From Polyangiaceae bacterium (lineage in GTDB: Bacteria > Myxococcota_A > Polyangia > Polyangiales > Polyangiaceae), in NCBI GenBank assembly GCA_029266615.1, contig JAQSWN010000007.1, forward strand, positions 1 through 59,425: 59,425 nucleotides of DNA, read 5' to 3'. Shown here in pieces: positions 33,201-41,046 of the stretch; within the stretch, counting starts at the first letter, position 1; each line of letters begins with the position of its first letter. Position numbers and translations under genes: made by a program. The notes under the pieces were generated by a model. The model had not been told where the DNA came from, made no database searches, and was given only the letters and a program-made list of their open reading frames with translations.

Positions 33201-36200
33201 AGCGCGCCGAGCTGCGTCAACGTGAGCGCCCACAACTGCGGCGTCCCCAGCGCGCCGACCTGCTTGGAGCTGAGGGCTCCGAGCTGCGTCAGCGTGAGCT
33301 CCTCCACACTTTCCGGCTGCAGGCCGGCCAGCGCGCCCGTGCTCAAGGCTGCGAGCTGGGTCGGCTCGAATGCGGCGAGCTGGGTCGGCTCGAGCGCGCT
33401 CAGCGTCGTGGCCGTGAGCCCCGAGGCTTGGGTGGTGGAGAGCGCGCCAACTTGGCTCGTCGTGAGCCCAAGCACGGCGGTCGCGCTCAGACTCGCGAGC
33501 TGCGTGGAGCCGAGGGCGGCGAAAGCGGTCGGGGTCAAGGCGCTCAGGCTTTCGGCCGTGAATGCACGCATTTGCAGCGTCGTTAGCGCCCGCAGCTGAG
33601 ACGTCCCCAGCGCGCCGAGCTGCGTCGCGTCGAGCGCGCTGACCGCGGAGGTGCTGAGCCCCGCGACTTGCGCGGTGCCCAGGCTTGCGAGCTGCGCCGC
33701 GCTCAAACCGTGAGCCGCGCTCGCGCTCACGCCCGCAAGCTGCGCGGGACTGAGGGCGGCCAACTGAGAACCCGCGAGCCAGCCAACCTGCTCCGAGCTC
33801 AGCCCAGAGAGCTGCGGCGCGGAGAGCGAGCCGAGCTGCGTCGTGCTCAAGCTGCCGACCTGGGTGATCGTGAGAGAGCCGATAGCTCCCGCACTGAGAC
33901 CGCCGAGGCCGCTGCTGCTCAGGGCTCCGAGCTGCGCAACGCCGAGCGAAGCGACCGCGGTCGCGGACAAGCCGCGCGCTTGAGGCGCCGTGAGCGCTCG
34001 CAGCTGCGTGGCCCCGAGCGAGCCAGCTTGCGTGCTGGTGAGACCGGAGAGAGCGGCGGCGCTGATTCCGGCCATTTGCGTGCCGCTCAGCGCCGAAAGC
34101 TGGGTGACGGACAGTGCGGCGACGGCGCTCGAGGCGAGGCCGCTCAGGCTCGTGGTCGACAGGGCCGCGAGCTGCGCCCCCGTGAGCGCCGTGAGCTGCG
34201 TCTCGCCAAGGGCGCCCACGCCCGTGCTCGCGAGTGACCGAACCTGCGCCGTGGAGAGCGACGCGAGTTGCGCACCCGTGAGCGCGCTCACCAAAGCCGT
34301 AGAAAGATTGGCGAGCTGAGTCGTGATGAGCCCGGACAGCTGCCCAGCGTCGAGCGACTGTAGCTGCTCGGCGGACATGCCGCGCAGCGCCGTCGTGGTG
34401 AGAGCGCCGACCTGTGACGACGTGAACGCGGAGAGCTGCGTGGCGCTCAGCGCGCCGAGCTCCGCCCCGGTGAGCCCTGCGAGCTGGGTGCTGGAGAGTG
34501 ACGCGAGCTGCGTATTCGCCAAGAGCGCGACCTGCGTGGTGCCCATCGCGCGCAGCTGAGCCGCCGTCATGCCCGCGAGCTGAGTCGTCGAAATTGCCGC
34601 TAATTGTGGCGCATCCAGCGAAGCCACGGCCGCGCCACTCAGCGAGCCGAGCTGCGCGCCGGACAGCGCGGTCATCTGCGTCGTCGTGAGCGCGGTCGCC
34701 CCCAGCGGCGTCAACCCGGCGAGCGCAGAGGTGGTGAGCGAGCCGAGCTGCGTCGTCGTGAGCGAACCGACGGCCGTCGTCGTGAGCGCGCCGAGCTGGG
34801 TCGCGGCCAGCGCGCGGAGCTGAGAGTTGGTCAACGACGCGAGCTGCTCGCGGGTCAAGCCGACGAGCGCGCTCGCGCTGAGACCGACTTGCTGCGTCAA
34901 CGTGAGAGCCCCGAGCTGCTCCGCGCTGAGCTCGCTTAGGTCCGCCGCCGTGAAGCCGCGGACCTGCGTAGTCGTGAGGGAGGCGAGCTGCGCGTCGGAA
35001 AGCGCGGCCATCTGCGTGGCCGAGAGCCCGCTGACGGCAGCGGAGCTGAGCCCGCGCAGCTGCGTGGCAGTCAGGGCTCTGAGCTGCGCGTCGGTCAGCC
35101 CGTCGATGCTGCGGGCGGGAAGGGCGGTCAGTTGAGTGCTAGAAAAGCCGGCGATCTGCGTAGTCGTGAGGCTCGCAAGCTGGGCCGCGCTCAGGCTGCG
35201 GAGCGCGCCCGCGCTGAGCGCCGACAGCTGTGTGGAGGCGAATGCTGCGAGCTGGCTTTCGCTCAACTGCGCCGCGCCGTAGCCGGTCAAGCCCGACAGC
35301 GCCGCTGAGCTCAAGGCCGTGAGCTGCGCGGAGCCGAGCTGCGCGAGCTGGGTGTCGGCCATGGCCGCAAGTTGCACGCCGGTGAGGCCTTTCAGCTGCG
35401 CCGGAGACAGTGCCGCGACTTGCTCTTCCCGCAATCCGCTCATCGCTCCAGCGTTGATGGCCCCGACCTGGCTCGAGCTGAGCGCACCTAATTGCCCGAT
35501 CGTGAGCTGGCCGAGCGCGGTGCCGGTCAGGCCACGCAGCTGCGTGGTGGTGAGCCCCGCCAGCTGAGTCGGGGACAACGCGTTCAGGTCGGTGCCGAGC
35601 CCGGAGAGGGTGGACGCGGCCATACCGGCCACCTGAGCCGCCGAGAGAGCGGCCATTTGCGTCGCGTCGAGGCCGACGGCCGCAGTTGCGCTCAAACCGC
35701 CGAGCTGCGTGGCTCGGAACGCGGCGAGCTGGGCGGGGCCGAGCGCCGCCATCTGCTCCGCCTTCAACCCCGCCACTTGCGCGGAGCTCAGCGACGTCAG
35801 GAACGTCGTGCTCAACCCTGCGACTTGCGTCGTCGTCAGCTGCCCGAGCTCCGTAGCGTTCAAGCCGCTCACGGCGCTGCTGGTGAGAGCGCTGAGCTGC
35901 GCTCCGGAAAGGGCGAGCAGCTGCGTGTCGGCAAGGGAGCCGAGCTGCGTCCCGCGCAAACCAGAGAGCTGAGTCGTGCTGAGCGATGCGAGCTGGTCCT
36001 CCGACAGACCGCCCAACGCGCGCCCCGTGAGCGCACCCAGCTGGCTCTTGTCGAGCGCGGCCAGCTCCGCGCCGGAGAGCTCACTCGTATCGGCGGCGCT
36101 GAGCGCGAGCATCTGCGCGCTCGTCAACGACGAAAGCTGAGTACTCGAAAGCGCGCCCATCTGCTGCGCGCTCAGCTGAGAGATGGCGGTGCCCGTCAAT

Positions 36201-38323
36201 CCGCGAAGCTGGAACGTGCTCAAAGCGCGGAGCTGCTGCGCGGTCAGGCCTTCGACGGCGGTCGCGGTGATGCCCGAAAGCTGCGTTCCGGACAGCGCCG
36301 CGAGCGAGGCGGCGCCGAGCGAACCAAGCTGCGACGCCCCGAGGCCGCGCAGCTGTGCCGGCCCCAAGGCCCCGAGCTGCGACGTTGCCAAGCTGCCGAG
36401 CTGCAACGGGGTCAGGCTCCCGACCTGCGCCGCACTGAGGCCGGTGAGCGTGGCGGGCGACACGGCGCCGAGCTGCGTGGCCGTCATTCCCACGAGGGCC
36501 TGGGTCGTGAGCGCGCCGAGCTGAGCCGCGCCGAGCGCACGCACTTGGGTCGTGGCCAGCGCCGCCACGTGCTCCGAGCTCAAGCCGCCGAGCGAAGCGG
36601 CTGGCAGCGCCGCCAGCTGCGACGTAGAGAGCGCGCCCAACTGCGACGTCGTCAGGCCGCCGAGCAACGTGCTGGTGAGGCCGCGCAACGACTGCGTCGA
36701 CAACGCGCTCAGCTGCGCCCCCGAAAGCGCCGACAAACCGCCCTCACCGAGGGCCGGAAGTTGCACCGCGGTGAGGCTCCGCAACTGAGTCGGGGCGAGC
36801 GCGCCGAGCTGGGTCGCGGAGAGGCCCTTGAGCGCCGAAGTGGAGAGCGCAGACAGCTGCGTACCCGTGAGCCCGCCCAGCTGAGTGACGGTGAGCAGCG
36901 CCGTCTGCTCGCCGCCGAACCCGCGAATCGCGGCGCCGCTGAGCGCGCCGAGCTTGCCGGGCGAGAACGCCGCGAGCTCCGCCGCGTCGAGCGTGGCGAC
37001 CTCGGCCGCGCTCAACCCGGAGAGCTGCGTGACCGTGAGCACCGAGACCTGCCCGACGCTGAGGGCCGCGAACGCGGTCGGGCTCAGCGAGCCAAGCTGG
37101 GTCGAGCTCAAGCCGCCGATCTGCGTTACCGAGAGCGAGCCCACCTGGTCGTCTCCGAGACCCCGGAGAGCGTTAACGGAAATGGCGCCGATCTGCGCGG
37201 CGCTGAACGCGGCGAGCTGAGCTTCCCCCAGCCGACCCACCAATGCCGGGGTCATCCCCTTGATCTGCGTCGTGGAGAGCGCGCCAAGCTGCGCGGGCGA
37301 AAGCGCCGCGAACGACAGCGGGGAAAGCGCGCCGAGCTGGCCCGCGCTGAAGCCCATAAGCTGCGCGCCTGAAAGCGCCGCCACTTGCGCCTCCGACAAG
37401 CCGCTCATTGCCGCTTGGCTCAGGGCGGAGAGCTGCGACGACGTCAACGCCGTGAGCTGCGAGAGGGCAAGCTCTGGCGCTTGGGTCGCGGTGATGCCGA
37501 CGAGCTGCTGTCCGGTGAGGCCGCCGAGCTGACTTGCGTCGAGGCCGTTCAAAGCTTCGCCCGTGAGGCCGCCGAGCTGCGCCGCGCTGAATGCCCGCAG
37601 CTGTGTCCCTGACAGGACCGACAGTTGCTCCCCGCTGAAGCCCCCCATCGCGGAGACGGACAAGCCGGCAAGCACGCTCGGCGAGAGCGCGGCGAGCTCC
37701 CCGGTCGTGAGCACCGCCACGTCCTCCGCCGCCAGGCCGCCGAAGGCCGACGCGGTCATGGCCGAGAGCTGCCCCGCCGAAAAGGCCGCAAATTGCGTGC
37801 TGCTGAGCGCGCTCAGCGCTGTCCGCGTCAAGCCGGAGACTTGCGTGCTGAACAGCGACGCGAGCTGAGTCGTCGACATGCCCTCGATGGCTTGGCCCAG
37901 CACGCCGAGCTTGGCGGCGCTGAAGCCCCCCAGTTGTTCGGGCGTGAGCCACGACAGTTGCGCTTCCGAGAGCCCGCGGATCTGCGTGGCGCTCAGCATG
38001 CCGATTTGAGTGCCGGAGAGCGAGCCGAGCTCTGCGGCGCTGAGTTGACCTACCTGCGTCGAGCTGAGCTGCGCTAGCTGTGTCGCAGTCCACGACCCGA
38101 GCTCGAGGGCGTCACCCTCGCTCGCCACCGCGTAAAACTGCTGCGCCGTGTAGTCCAAGATCTGGCTCACGGTGAGCGCAGAGACTTGAGGCGTGGCCGC
38201 CTTCGCGCTGACGAGCTGCGAGTCCAGCATCTGCGCGAACTCGCTCCCCGCAACGCCGCCGGAACCGGACGAGGATGTCCCCGCGTTCTGATCGGTGTTG
38301 AGCTTGGAGATACTGACAGCCAC
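30206..38323 (-). CDS. Giant octapeptide-repeat protein (about 2705 aa), Ser/Thr-rich
   Basis: One frame of about 2705 codons. Residues 1-77 are non-repetitive (SISKLNTDQNAGTSSSGSGG, SEFAQMLDSQLVSA, ILDYTAQQFYAVASEGD) with no signal peptide. Then roughly 325 tandem octapeptides follow, consensus L-[ST]-x-x-[QA]-[LIV]-x-[AGS], for example LSGTQIGM, LSATQIRG, LTPEQLGG. The protein ends with EALNPTQLAAFTQAQMDTM and QIQALLDARL. Position 2 is Ser or Thr in nearly every unit and cysteine is absent. Related Leu/Ser/Thr/Gln repeats are annotated in other bacteria as 'heme utilization' or 'beta-strand repeat' proteins without experimental support. The GTG at 38323 is chosen because a promoter-like TTGACA lies 75 bases upstream; a TTG at 38380 would fall inside the -10 region. 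Location, fold and export route are unknown. Confidence 0.85.
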   Translation of the reverse strand: MAVSISKLNTDQNAGTSSSGSGGVAGSEFAQMLDSQLVSAKAATPQVSALTVSQILDYTAQQFYAVASEGDALELGSWTATQLAQLSSTQVGQLSAAELGSLSGTQIGMLSATQIRGLSEAQLSWLTPEQLGGFSAAKLGVLGQAIEGMSTTQLASLFSTQVSGLTRTALSALSSTQFAAFSAGQLSAMTASAFGGLAAEDVAVLTTGELAALSPSVLAGLSVSAMGGFSGEQLSVLSGTQLRAFSAAQLGGLTGEALNGLDASQLGGLTGQQLVGITATQAPELALSQLTALTSSQLSALSQAAMSGLSEAQVAALSGAQLMGFSAGQLGALSPLSFAALSPAQLGALSTTQIKGMTPALVGRLGEAQLAAFSAAQIGAISVNALRGLGDDQVGSLSVTQIGGLSSTQLGSLSPTAFAALSVGQVSVLTVTQLSGLSAAEVATLDAAELAAFSPGKLGALSGAAIRGFGGEQTALLTVTQLGGLTGTQLSALSTSALKGLSATQLGALAPTQLRSLTAVQLPALGEGGLSALSGAQLSALSTQSLRGLTSTLLGGLTTSQLGALSTSQLAALPAASLGGLSSEHVAALATTQVRALGAAQLGALTTQALVGMTATQLGAVSPATLTGLSAAQVGSLTPLQLGSLATSQLGALGPAQLRGLGASQLGSLGAASLAALSGTQLSGITATAVEGLTAQQLRALSTFQLRGLTGTAISQLSAQQMGALSSTQLSSLTSAQMLALSAADTSELSGAELAALDKSQLGALTGRALGGLSEDQLASLSTTQLSGLRGTQLGSLADTQLLALSGAQLSALTSSAVSGLNATELGQLTTTQVAGLSTTFLTSLSSAQVAGLKAEQMAALGPAQLAAFRATQLGGLSATAAVGLDATQMAALSAAQVAGMAASTLSGLGTDLNALSPTQLAGLTTTQLRGLTGTALGQLTIGQLGALSSSQVGAINAGAMSGLREEQVAALSPAQLKGLTGVQLAAMADTQLAQLGSAQLTALSSAALSGLTGYGAAQLSESQLAAFASTQLSALSAGALRSLSAAQLASLTTTQIAGFSSTQLTALPARSIDGLTDAQLRALTATQLRGLSSAAVSGLSATQMAALSDAQLASLTTTQVRGFTAADLSELSAEQLGALTLTQQVGLSASALVGLTREQLASLTNSQLRALAATQLGALTTTAVGSLTTTQLGSLTTSALAGLTPLGATALTTTQMTALSGAQLGSLSGAAVASLDAPQLAAISTTQLAGMTAAQLRAMGTTQVALLANTQLASLSSTQLAGLTGAELGALSATQLSAFTSSQVGALTTTALRGMSAEQLQSLDAGQLSGLITTQLANLSTALVSALTGAQLASLSTAQVRSLASTGVGALGETQLTALTGAQLAALSTTSLSGLASSAVAALSVTQLSALSGTQMAGISAAALSGLTSTQAGSLGATQLRALTAPQARGLSATAVASLGVAQLGALSSSGLGGLSAGAIGSLTITQVGSLSTTQLGSLSAPQLSGLSSEQVGWLAGSQLAALSPAQLAGVSASAAHGLSAAQLASLGTAQVAGLSTSAVSALDATQLGALGTSQLRALTTLQMRAFTAESLSALTPTAFAALGSTQLASLSATAVLGLTTSQVGALSTTQASGLTATTLSALEPTQLAAFEPTQLAALSTGALAGLQPESVEELTLTQLGALSSKQVGALGTPQLWALTLTQLGALTATQLGGLSAGQIGAITAGGADALLPDQLASLTTTQVKGIDATGISALDATSFDALGTGGLGALTAAQVRGLTDENLSALSLSALGAFSAAQLASLSAIAMSGLAPTQLAALTTTQVKGLSGSAFGALDSTQLSALSAAQLGALTTSALGGMSSTQLSSLVTTQLGALSTTQLGAFSALTLSGLTGTQMSDLSLTALGALSATALGGLSSSAINALGGQQLAALTTTQVRGLTGTNVSALTAQQMGALSTTQVAAFTSVQLGALSRTDATELAPTQLSALSPSQVGSLSTSAVRGLGVTGLGVLSNRQLAAFSGPQFAVLSTEQLISLSPAQVSALTTTELAGMVTTQAPALSAPQLAALSSTQLAALSTTGVASLTTTQVASLSATQVGSLTGAQLGAMRADEVAVLSTSQLDALSTTQMFGFGPTGVAALSPQQLGSLSNAQLASLTPDAMSGLTPAQVAGLNSAQFGAFTANELTGLSTTQVRNLPETRIAALSTSQLLGLRPTVVAALTIPQIDALATSQVAALSRAQVGALESTQVSALSGAQLGVMTASQMASLSATAAGGLSVAQLELLTATQVATLSSTGVSGLSATQLASLSSAQLSAMSATQLGGVSTSAAASLPASWIDSLTTTQLAALSPGAVGSLSTTVISSLSTTQLGVMTGGELGGLTSAQVAVLSGAQLGALTHAQLAAITSTAMSGVGPTQIGALTTTQLGALSATQMGALSGSAVSGLTSAQFASLTSAQFKSLSETGITGLSTTQISQLSGAQIGMLTPTELRGFTGTQVGSLTLAQIASLTPAQVGSFSPTGVSGLSPAQFAALSSTQFAGLTATEIGGLTRAQIGYLTTSQVASLTTSQLQGLQRLQIRSLSLPQLAVLSTTQVASLSGEQVSSFTAGELQALSSSQLSALSATQLSALTALQLGVMSGAQIASLAPTQLSQISTTTIAGLSATTIDHLTTTNIEALNPTQLAAFTQAQMDTMTAEQIQALLDARL
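30215..38092 (-). repeat. In-frame 24-bp tandem repeat array
   Basis: The span divided by 24 gives about 328 units. At DNA level the units are diverged but share a recurrent core (GCGCAGCTC/GAGCTGCG on opposite strands) at 24-base spacing. The period is kept in frame almost throughout; one seven-residue unit occurs near the start. A subclass with A in place of Q at position 5 appears every three to five units. Confidence 0.9.
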
Positions 38324-38372
38324 GTTACGCCACGAAAAGGTGGCACGGGCCGGCCGACACGTCCGTGAAAAA

Positions 38373-38402
38373 GTTAGCAAAAACGTAGCGTTACCATGTC
38401 AA
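38373..38402 (-). promoter_or_regulatory. Promoter-like sequence for the repeat-protein/GT41 operon
   Basis: On the minus strand a perfect -35 TTGACA (38402-38397), 18 bases of A/T-rich spacer and GCTAAC (38378-38373, weak -10) lie in the only A/T-rich patch of the region (GTTTTTGCTAACTTTTTC). The predicted start near 38366 gives a leader of about 40 bases to the GTG at 38323. Confidence 0.4.
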
Positions 38403-38481
38403 CACGCTGACACCCGGAAGCCCTCGGCAAACTCGAATGGACTGTCAACGCGCTGACCGGTGGGTGCGTGTGCGCCGCGGC

Positions 38482-38785
38482 TCAGGCCGGGCTCTTGATG
38501 CCCGCGCCCGCAAGCAGGGCCGCAAAGCTCGTCGTCTCCACACCAAAGTACCCAAGGATCGCGATGACGAGCGCGATGTTCGCCAGCACCGAAATCACGG
38601 TGCCGACGTAGCGCAGCAGCGTGGGGTCCACCTTCTGCCGCTCCAGGGTGCGCTGCACCAAGTGAACGACCCAGTTGATCAGCGCGGCCGATCAGGTACA
38701 GCACGATCGCGCCGAGCACTTTCAGGCCCACGCTGGTCAAGGTGGCGATCACGGTCGCCGTCGTCTCGAAAGTCGCCTTGCTCAT
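38482..38785 (-). pseudogene. Frameshifted and truncated MscS mechanosensitive channel
   Basis: From the ATG at 38785 the frame reads SKATFETTATVIATLTSVGL then KVLGAIVLYLIGR, the first helix of MscS. It is then lost: about one base is gained or lost near 38688-38692. The next frame continues ALINWVVHLVQRTLERQKVD, PTLLRYVGTVISVLANIALV and FGVETTSFAALLAGAGI, the second and third helices, and ends KSPA-stop where intact MscS proteins continue into the pore helix and beta domain. So both a frameshift and loss of the C-terminal two thirds are visible. A sequencing error could explain the frameshift but not the truncation. Confidence 0.75.
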
Positions 38786-38845
38786 GGCGCGAGAGGGTGA
38801 TTGCTCGCACTCGCCGAAAACAACGCCCTATGTTCGAGGCCAGCT

Positions 38846-39763
38846 TCACGCGCGGCGGAGCGCGTTTTGTACGAATCCTCGTAGCCGCTCGCGGATCCGC
38901 GTCGGATTAAGGTCGTCACGCCCGGCGTCGCGCCAGCCCGGAAGCCACGAAATCGGATCCGGAAATGCGCGGACGCTCGCCGCCAGATCCCAGCGCGAAA
39001 CGTTCTCGACGCGAGCGTTGGCGCGCGCTTCGTAGGCGGCGAGGAAGCGCTCGGGCGCGTCCTCACCGATCAACATCGACAAATCCACGCGGCAGTAGGC
39101 GACGTCCAACTCGTGCGGCCCGCGCCGCGCCGAGGCCCAGTCGATGACGCCCGTGAGCCTCTCCGACTCGAACAGCGCGTTCCCCAAGTGATAATCGCCG
39201 TGCAACAGCTCCGCCCCAGTGAAGTCGTGTTGCTCGACGTAGCTCCACACCGCTGCCCAATCCGGCAGCGTCGCATCGTCAGGCAGCGCTGCTTTTCGCC
39301 GGCTGTCGCTTACGTCCACGTAGTTCGGCAGCGCCTCCGGGCAGGGCAGGCCCAGGACGTGGAACGCGGCCAGCGCCTCTCCCAGGGCGCTCACCCGTGA
39401 GTGCCATGAGTGCGGCTCGATCCCGATGCGCCCCGGCAAGCGGCTGGTCAAGAGCGCCGGCACGTCGCAGCCGGTGCCCGCGTCGTCTCGTCCCAGCACC
39501 TGCGCGACTGCATACGGCAGCGGCGCGCCCGAAAGCGCGCTGAGCGCCTCCGCCTCCCATTCCACGCGCGACCCACGACTGGGCTCTGAGAAGCGCTTGA
39601 GCACGACCTCCAACGGTGGCTCGTGCTCGCGTTCGACGACCAGCAGGCGCGTGTCCGCCGAAAGTCCGCCCATGAGACGGCGGTGGCCGCTCACGGCGAT
39701 CGCACCCGCCACACATGACAGCACCCAATCTCGGGCCCGCTCCGGTAGCTCGGCGCTATCCAC
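38846..39763 (-). CDS. Phosphotransferase of the APH/choline-kinase family
   Basis: A protein of 305 residues. The N-lobe includes PLEVVLKRFSEP (likely ATP-binding lysine). The catalytic loop is ELLHGDYHLGNALFESERL (Brenner motif HGDxHxxN), followed by GVIDWASARRGPHELDVAYC, where the aspartate binds Mg2+. These features define the APH family, which phosphorylates small hydroxylated molecules such as aminoglycosides, choline, homoserine or methylthioribose. The true substrate cannot be read from the sequence. The upstream GAF-like gene ends 9 bases before this start, so they form an operon. Confidence 0.85.
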   Translation of the reverse strand: MDSAELPERARDWVLSCVAGAIAVSGHRRLMGGLSADTRLLVVEREHEPPLEVVLKRFSEPSRGSRVEWEAEALSALSGAPLPYAVAQVLGRDDAGTGCDVPALLTSRLPGRIGIEPHSWHSRVSALGEALAAFHVLGLPCPEALPNYVDVSDSRRKAALPDDATLPDWAAVWSYVEQHDFTGAELLHGDYHLGNALFESERLTGVIDWASARRGPHELDVAYCRVDLSMLIGEDAPERFLAAYEARANARVENVSRWDLAASVRAFPDPISWLPGWRDAGRDDLNPTRIRERLRGFVQNALRRA

Positions 39764-39772
39764 CGCGCTCGG

Positions 39773-40480
39773 TCAGTTGTGCCGCTGGCGCAGGGCGCGC
39801 TGCACGATGCGCTCGGCGCGCTGCAGGTCGGTACGCCGGAACGCGTGGCCCGGCCGAGACAGCTCGAGCATCGCCGTCAGCTCCTTCTCGACGAACAGCG
39901 GGATCATCGCGACCGCACCCGCGCCGCCTTTGCTCCCGGCGAAGCGCATTGCGAGCGCGTCCTCGGTGGGACCGTAAGGAGGGCCGAACACGGGGCGCCC
40001 GAAGCGGGCCGCGATGAGCAACAAATCGCTCTCCGGGAGCGCGTATCCGAGCCGCTCGTTCGAAATCGGCCCCAGCACGGAGCGCGTGATCAGCGAACGA
40101 CTGCCGCGGCCACGATAGTGAAACATCGCGCTCTCCGCTCCGGTCGTCACCATGGACAACCAGGTCACGGTGTGGGCGAGCTCCATCTCGTCTTTGATGC
40201 GCTCGACGGGACGGCCCCACTCGGCCAGCTGCTCGCTGCTCGGCGCCTTCGCGAACGCCTTGCTATTCAACGCGGAGATCTCACGAACCGAGTTGAGCGT
40301 CCGCCAATCGCCCCGGTAAGTGCGCACGTGGCAGAACTCGGGCACGCGCCCATGCTCGACGCCGCGCAGCAAAAGTCCGGTCACGACGGGACCCACCGTG
40401 AGGTCGCCGTTGGTGACGTACCAGAGCGGCGGAGGCTCGACCTTGAAAACACTCTTGGGGAGTTGGAGCTGGAGCTGCAT
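39773..40480 (-). CDS. GYF-like plus GAF-like domain protein
   Basis: About 235 residues from the ATG at 40480 (a start at 40510 adds ten). Residues 15-60 (PPPLWYVTNGDLTVGPVVTG, then LLLRGVEHGRVPEFCHVRTY and WRTL) look like a GYF_2 domain, the 'W-Y-x-x-x-G-x-x-x-G-P' module. The rest (ELAHTVTWLSMVTTGAESAM, IPLFVEKELTAMLELSRPGH, FRRTDLQRAERIVQRALRQR) resembles a GAF-type sensory fold ending in a helix. Proteins of this build are frequent in myxobacteria, often near kinases. It is cotranscribed with the APH-type kinase gene. No DNA-binding motif is present. Role unknown. Confidence 0.65.
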   Translation of the reverse strand: MQLQLQLPKSVFKVEPPPLWYVTNGDLTVGPVVTGLLLRGVEHGRVPEFCHVRTYRGDWRTLNSVREISALNSKAFAKAPSSEQLAEWGRPVERIKDEMELAHTVTWLSMVTTGAESAMFHYRGRGSRSLITRSVLGPISNERLGYALPESDLLLIAARFGRPVFGPPYGPTEDALAMRFAGSKGGAGAVAMIPLFVEKELTAMLELSRPGHAFRRTDLQRAERIVQRALRQRHN

Positions 40481-41046
40481 GGTTCTTGGGGCCTGGAGCT
40501 CCCGCGACATTGCGCGGCCACTTCGATGTGGGCCAACAAAACGCTCAACTCTGACGGGTGACGTGCCTCACATCAGTAAGTGACCACGCACTCCCACCTT
40601 CCGCGCCCTTGCTAGGAATTCACGGTTTTCCGGCCTAGGGCAGCGACGTTCCGTGCGTGACGGGCGGGCGGATTTTGGCCCCCACGGTGCGTGAGCTCGG
40701 CTATCCGATAGGGCTTTTGGACGAAGCCAATGGCACCCTCCACGCGCGTGACGACGGCCAGGATCATGCTGCCGATCAACGTGAGCGCGAAGAAGGTCAC
40801 AGTGAGCGAGCGGCTCCAAGTCCGGCCACAGTCATGTCCACGTCCAAGGGGTCCGGCGGCGGCAAGTGACGAACAGCGCGCGAATCAGCCGTAGCGCGAA
40901 TCAGCTACGCCTCGTGAGCGCGTCGTCCGCTGCCTGCGGCTCGAGCCGATCCCTCGGCATCTGCAGGTGCAGAAGATACGCGAGGATGGGCCGCGACGCC
41001 TACCGCATGCGAGCGCCGCGACCCATTCCGTCGACGATGCGGTTGC
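40481..41046. other. Intergenic region with a possible response-regulator scrap
   Basis: No intact gene is supported in these 566 bases. A minus-strand stretch at about 40670-40745 encodes GAIGFVQKPYRIAEL, which is like the end of a receiver domain (K-P-[YF] after the last strand) but has nothing convincing around it. The rest lacks coding character. It may be a decayed hybrid-kinase end. Confidence 0.3.

Noticed and set aside
35492..37372. Long + strand open frame (626 codons) opposite the giant repeat gene
   Set aside because: It is an antisense by-product of the 24-bp periodicity: an Arg/Glu/Leu/Ala-only translation without motifs. Many similar frames occur along the array on both strands.
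30206..38323. CRISPR-like or non-coding tandem repeat array
   Set aside because: Units are 24 bases, contiguous, diverged and in frame throughout; there are no unique spacers between constant repeats and no cas genes.
40612..40819. Response-regulator remnant (GFVQKPYRIAEL)
   Set aside because: Only about 12 residues resemble a receiver-domain end and the flanks do not; recorded as an intergenic note rather than as a pseudogene.
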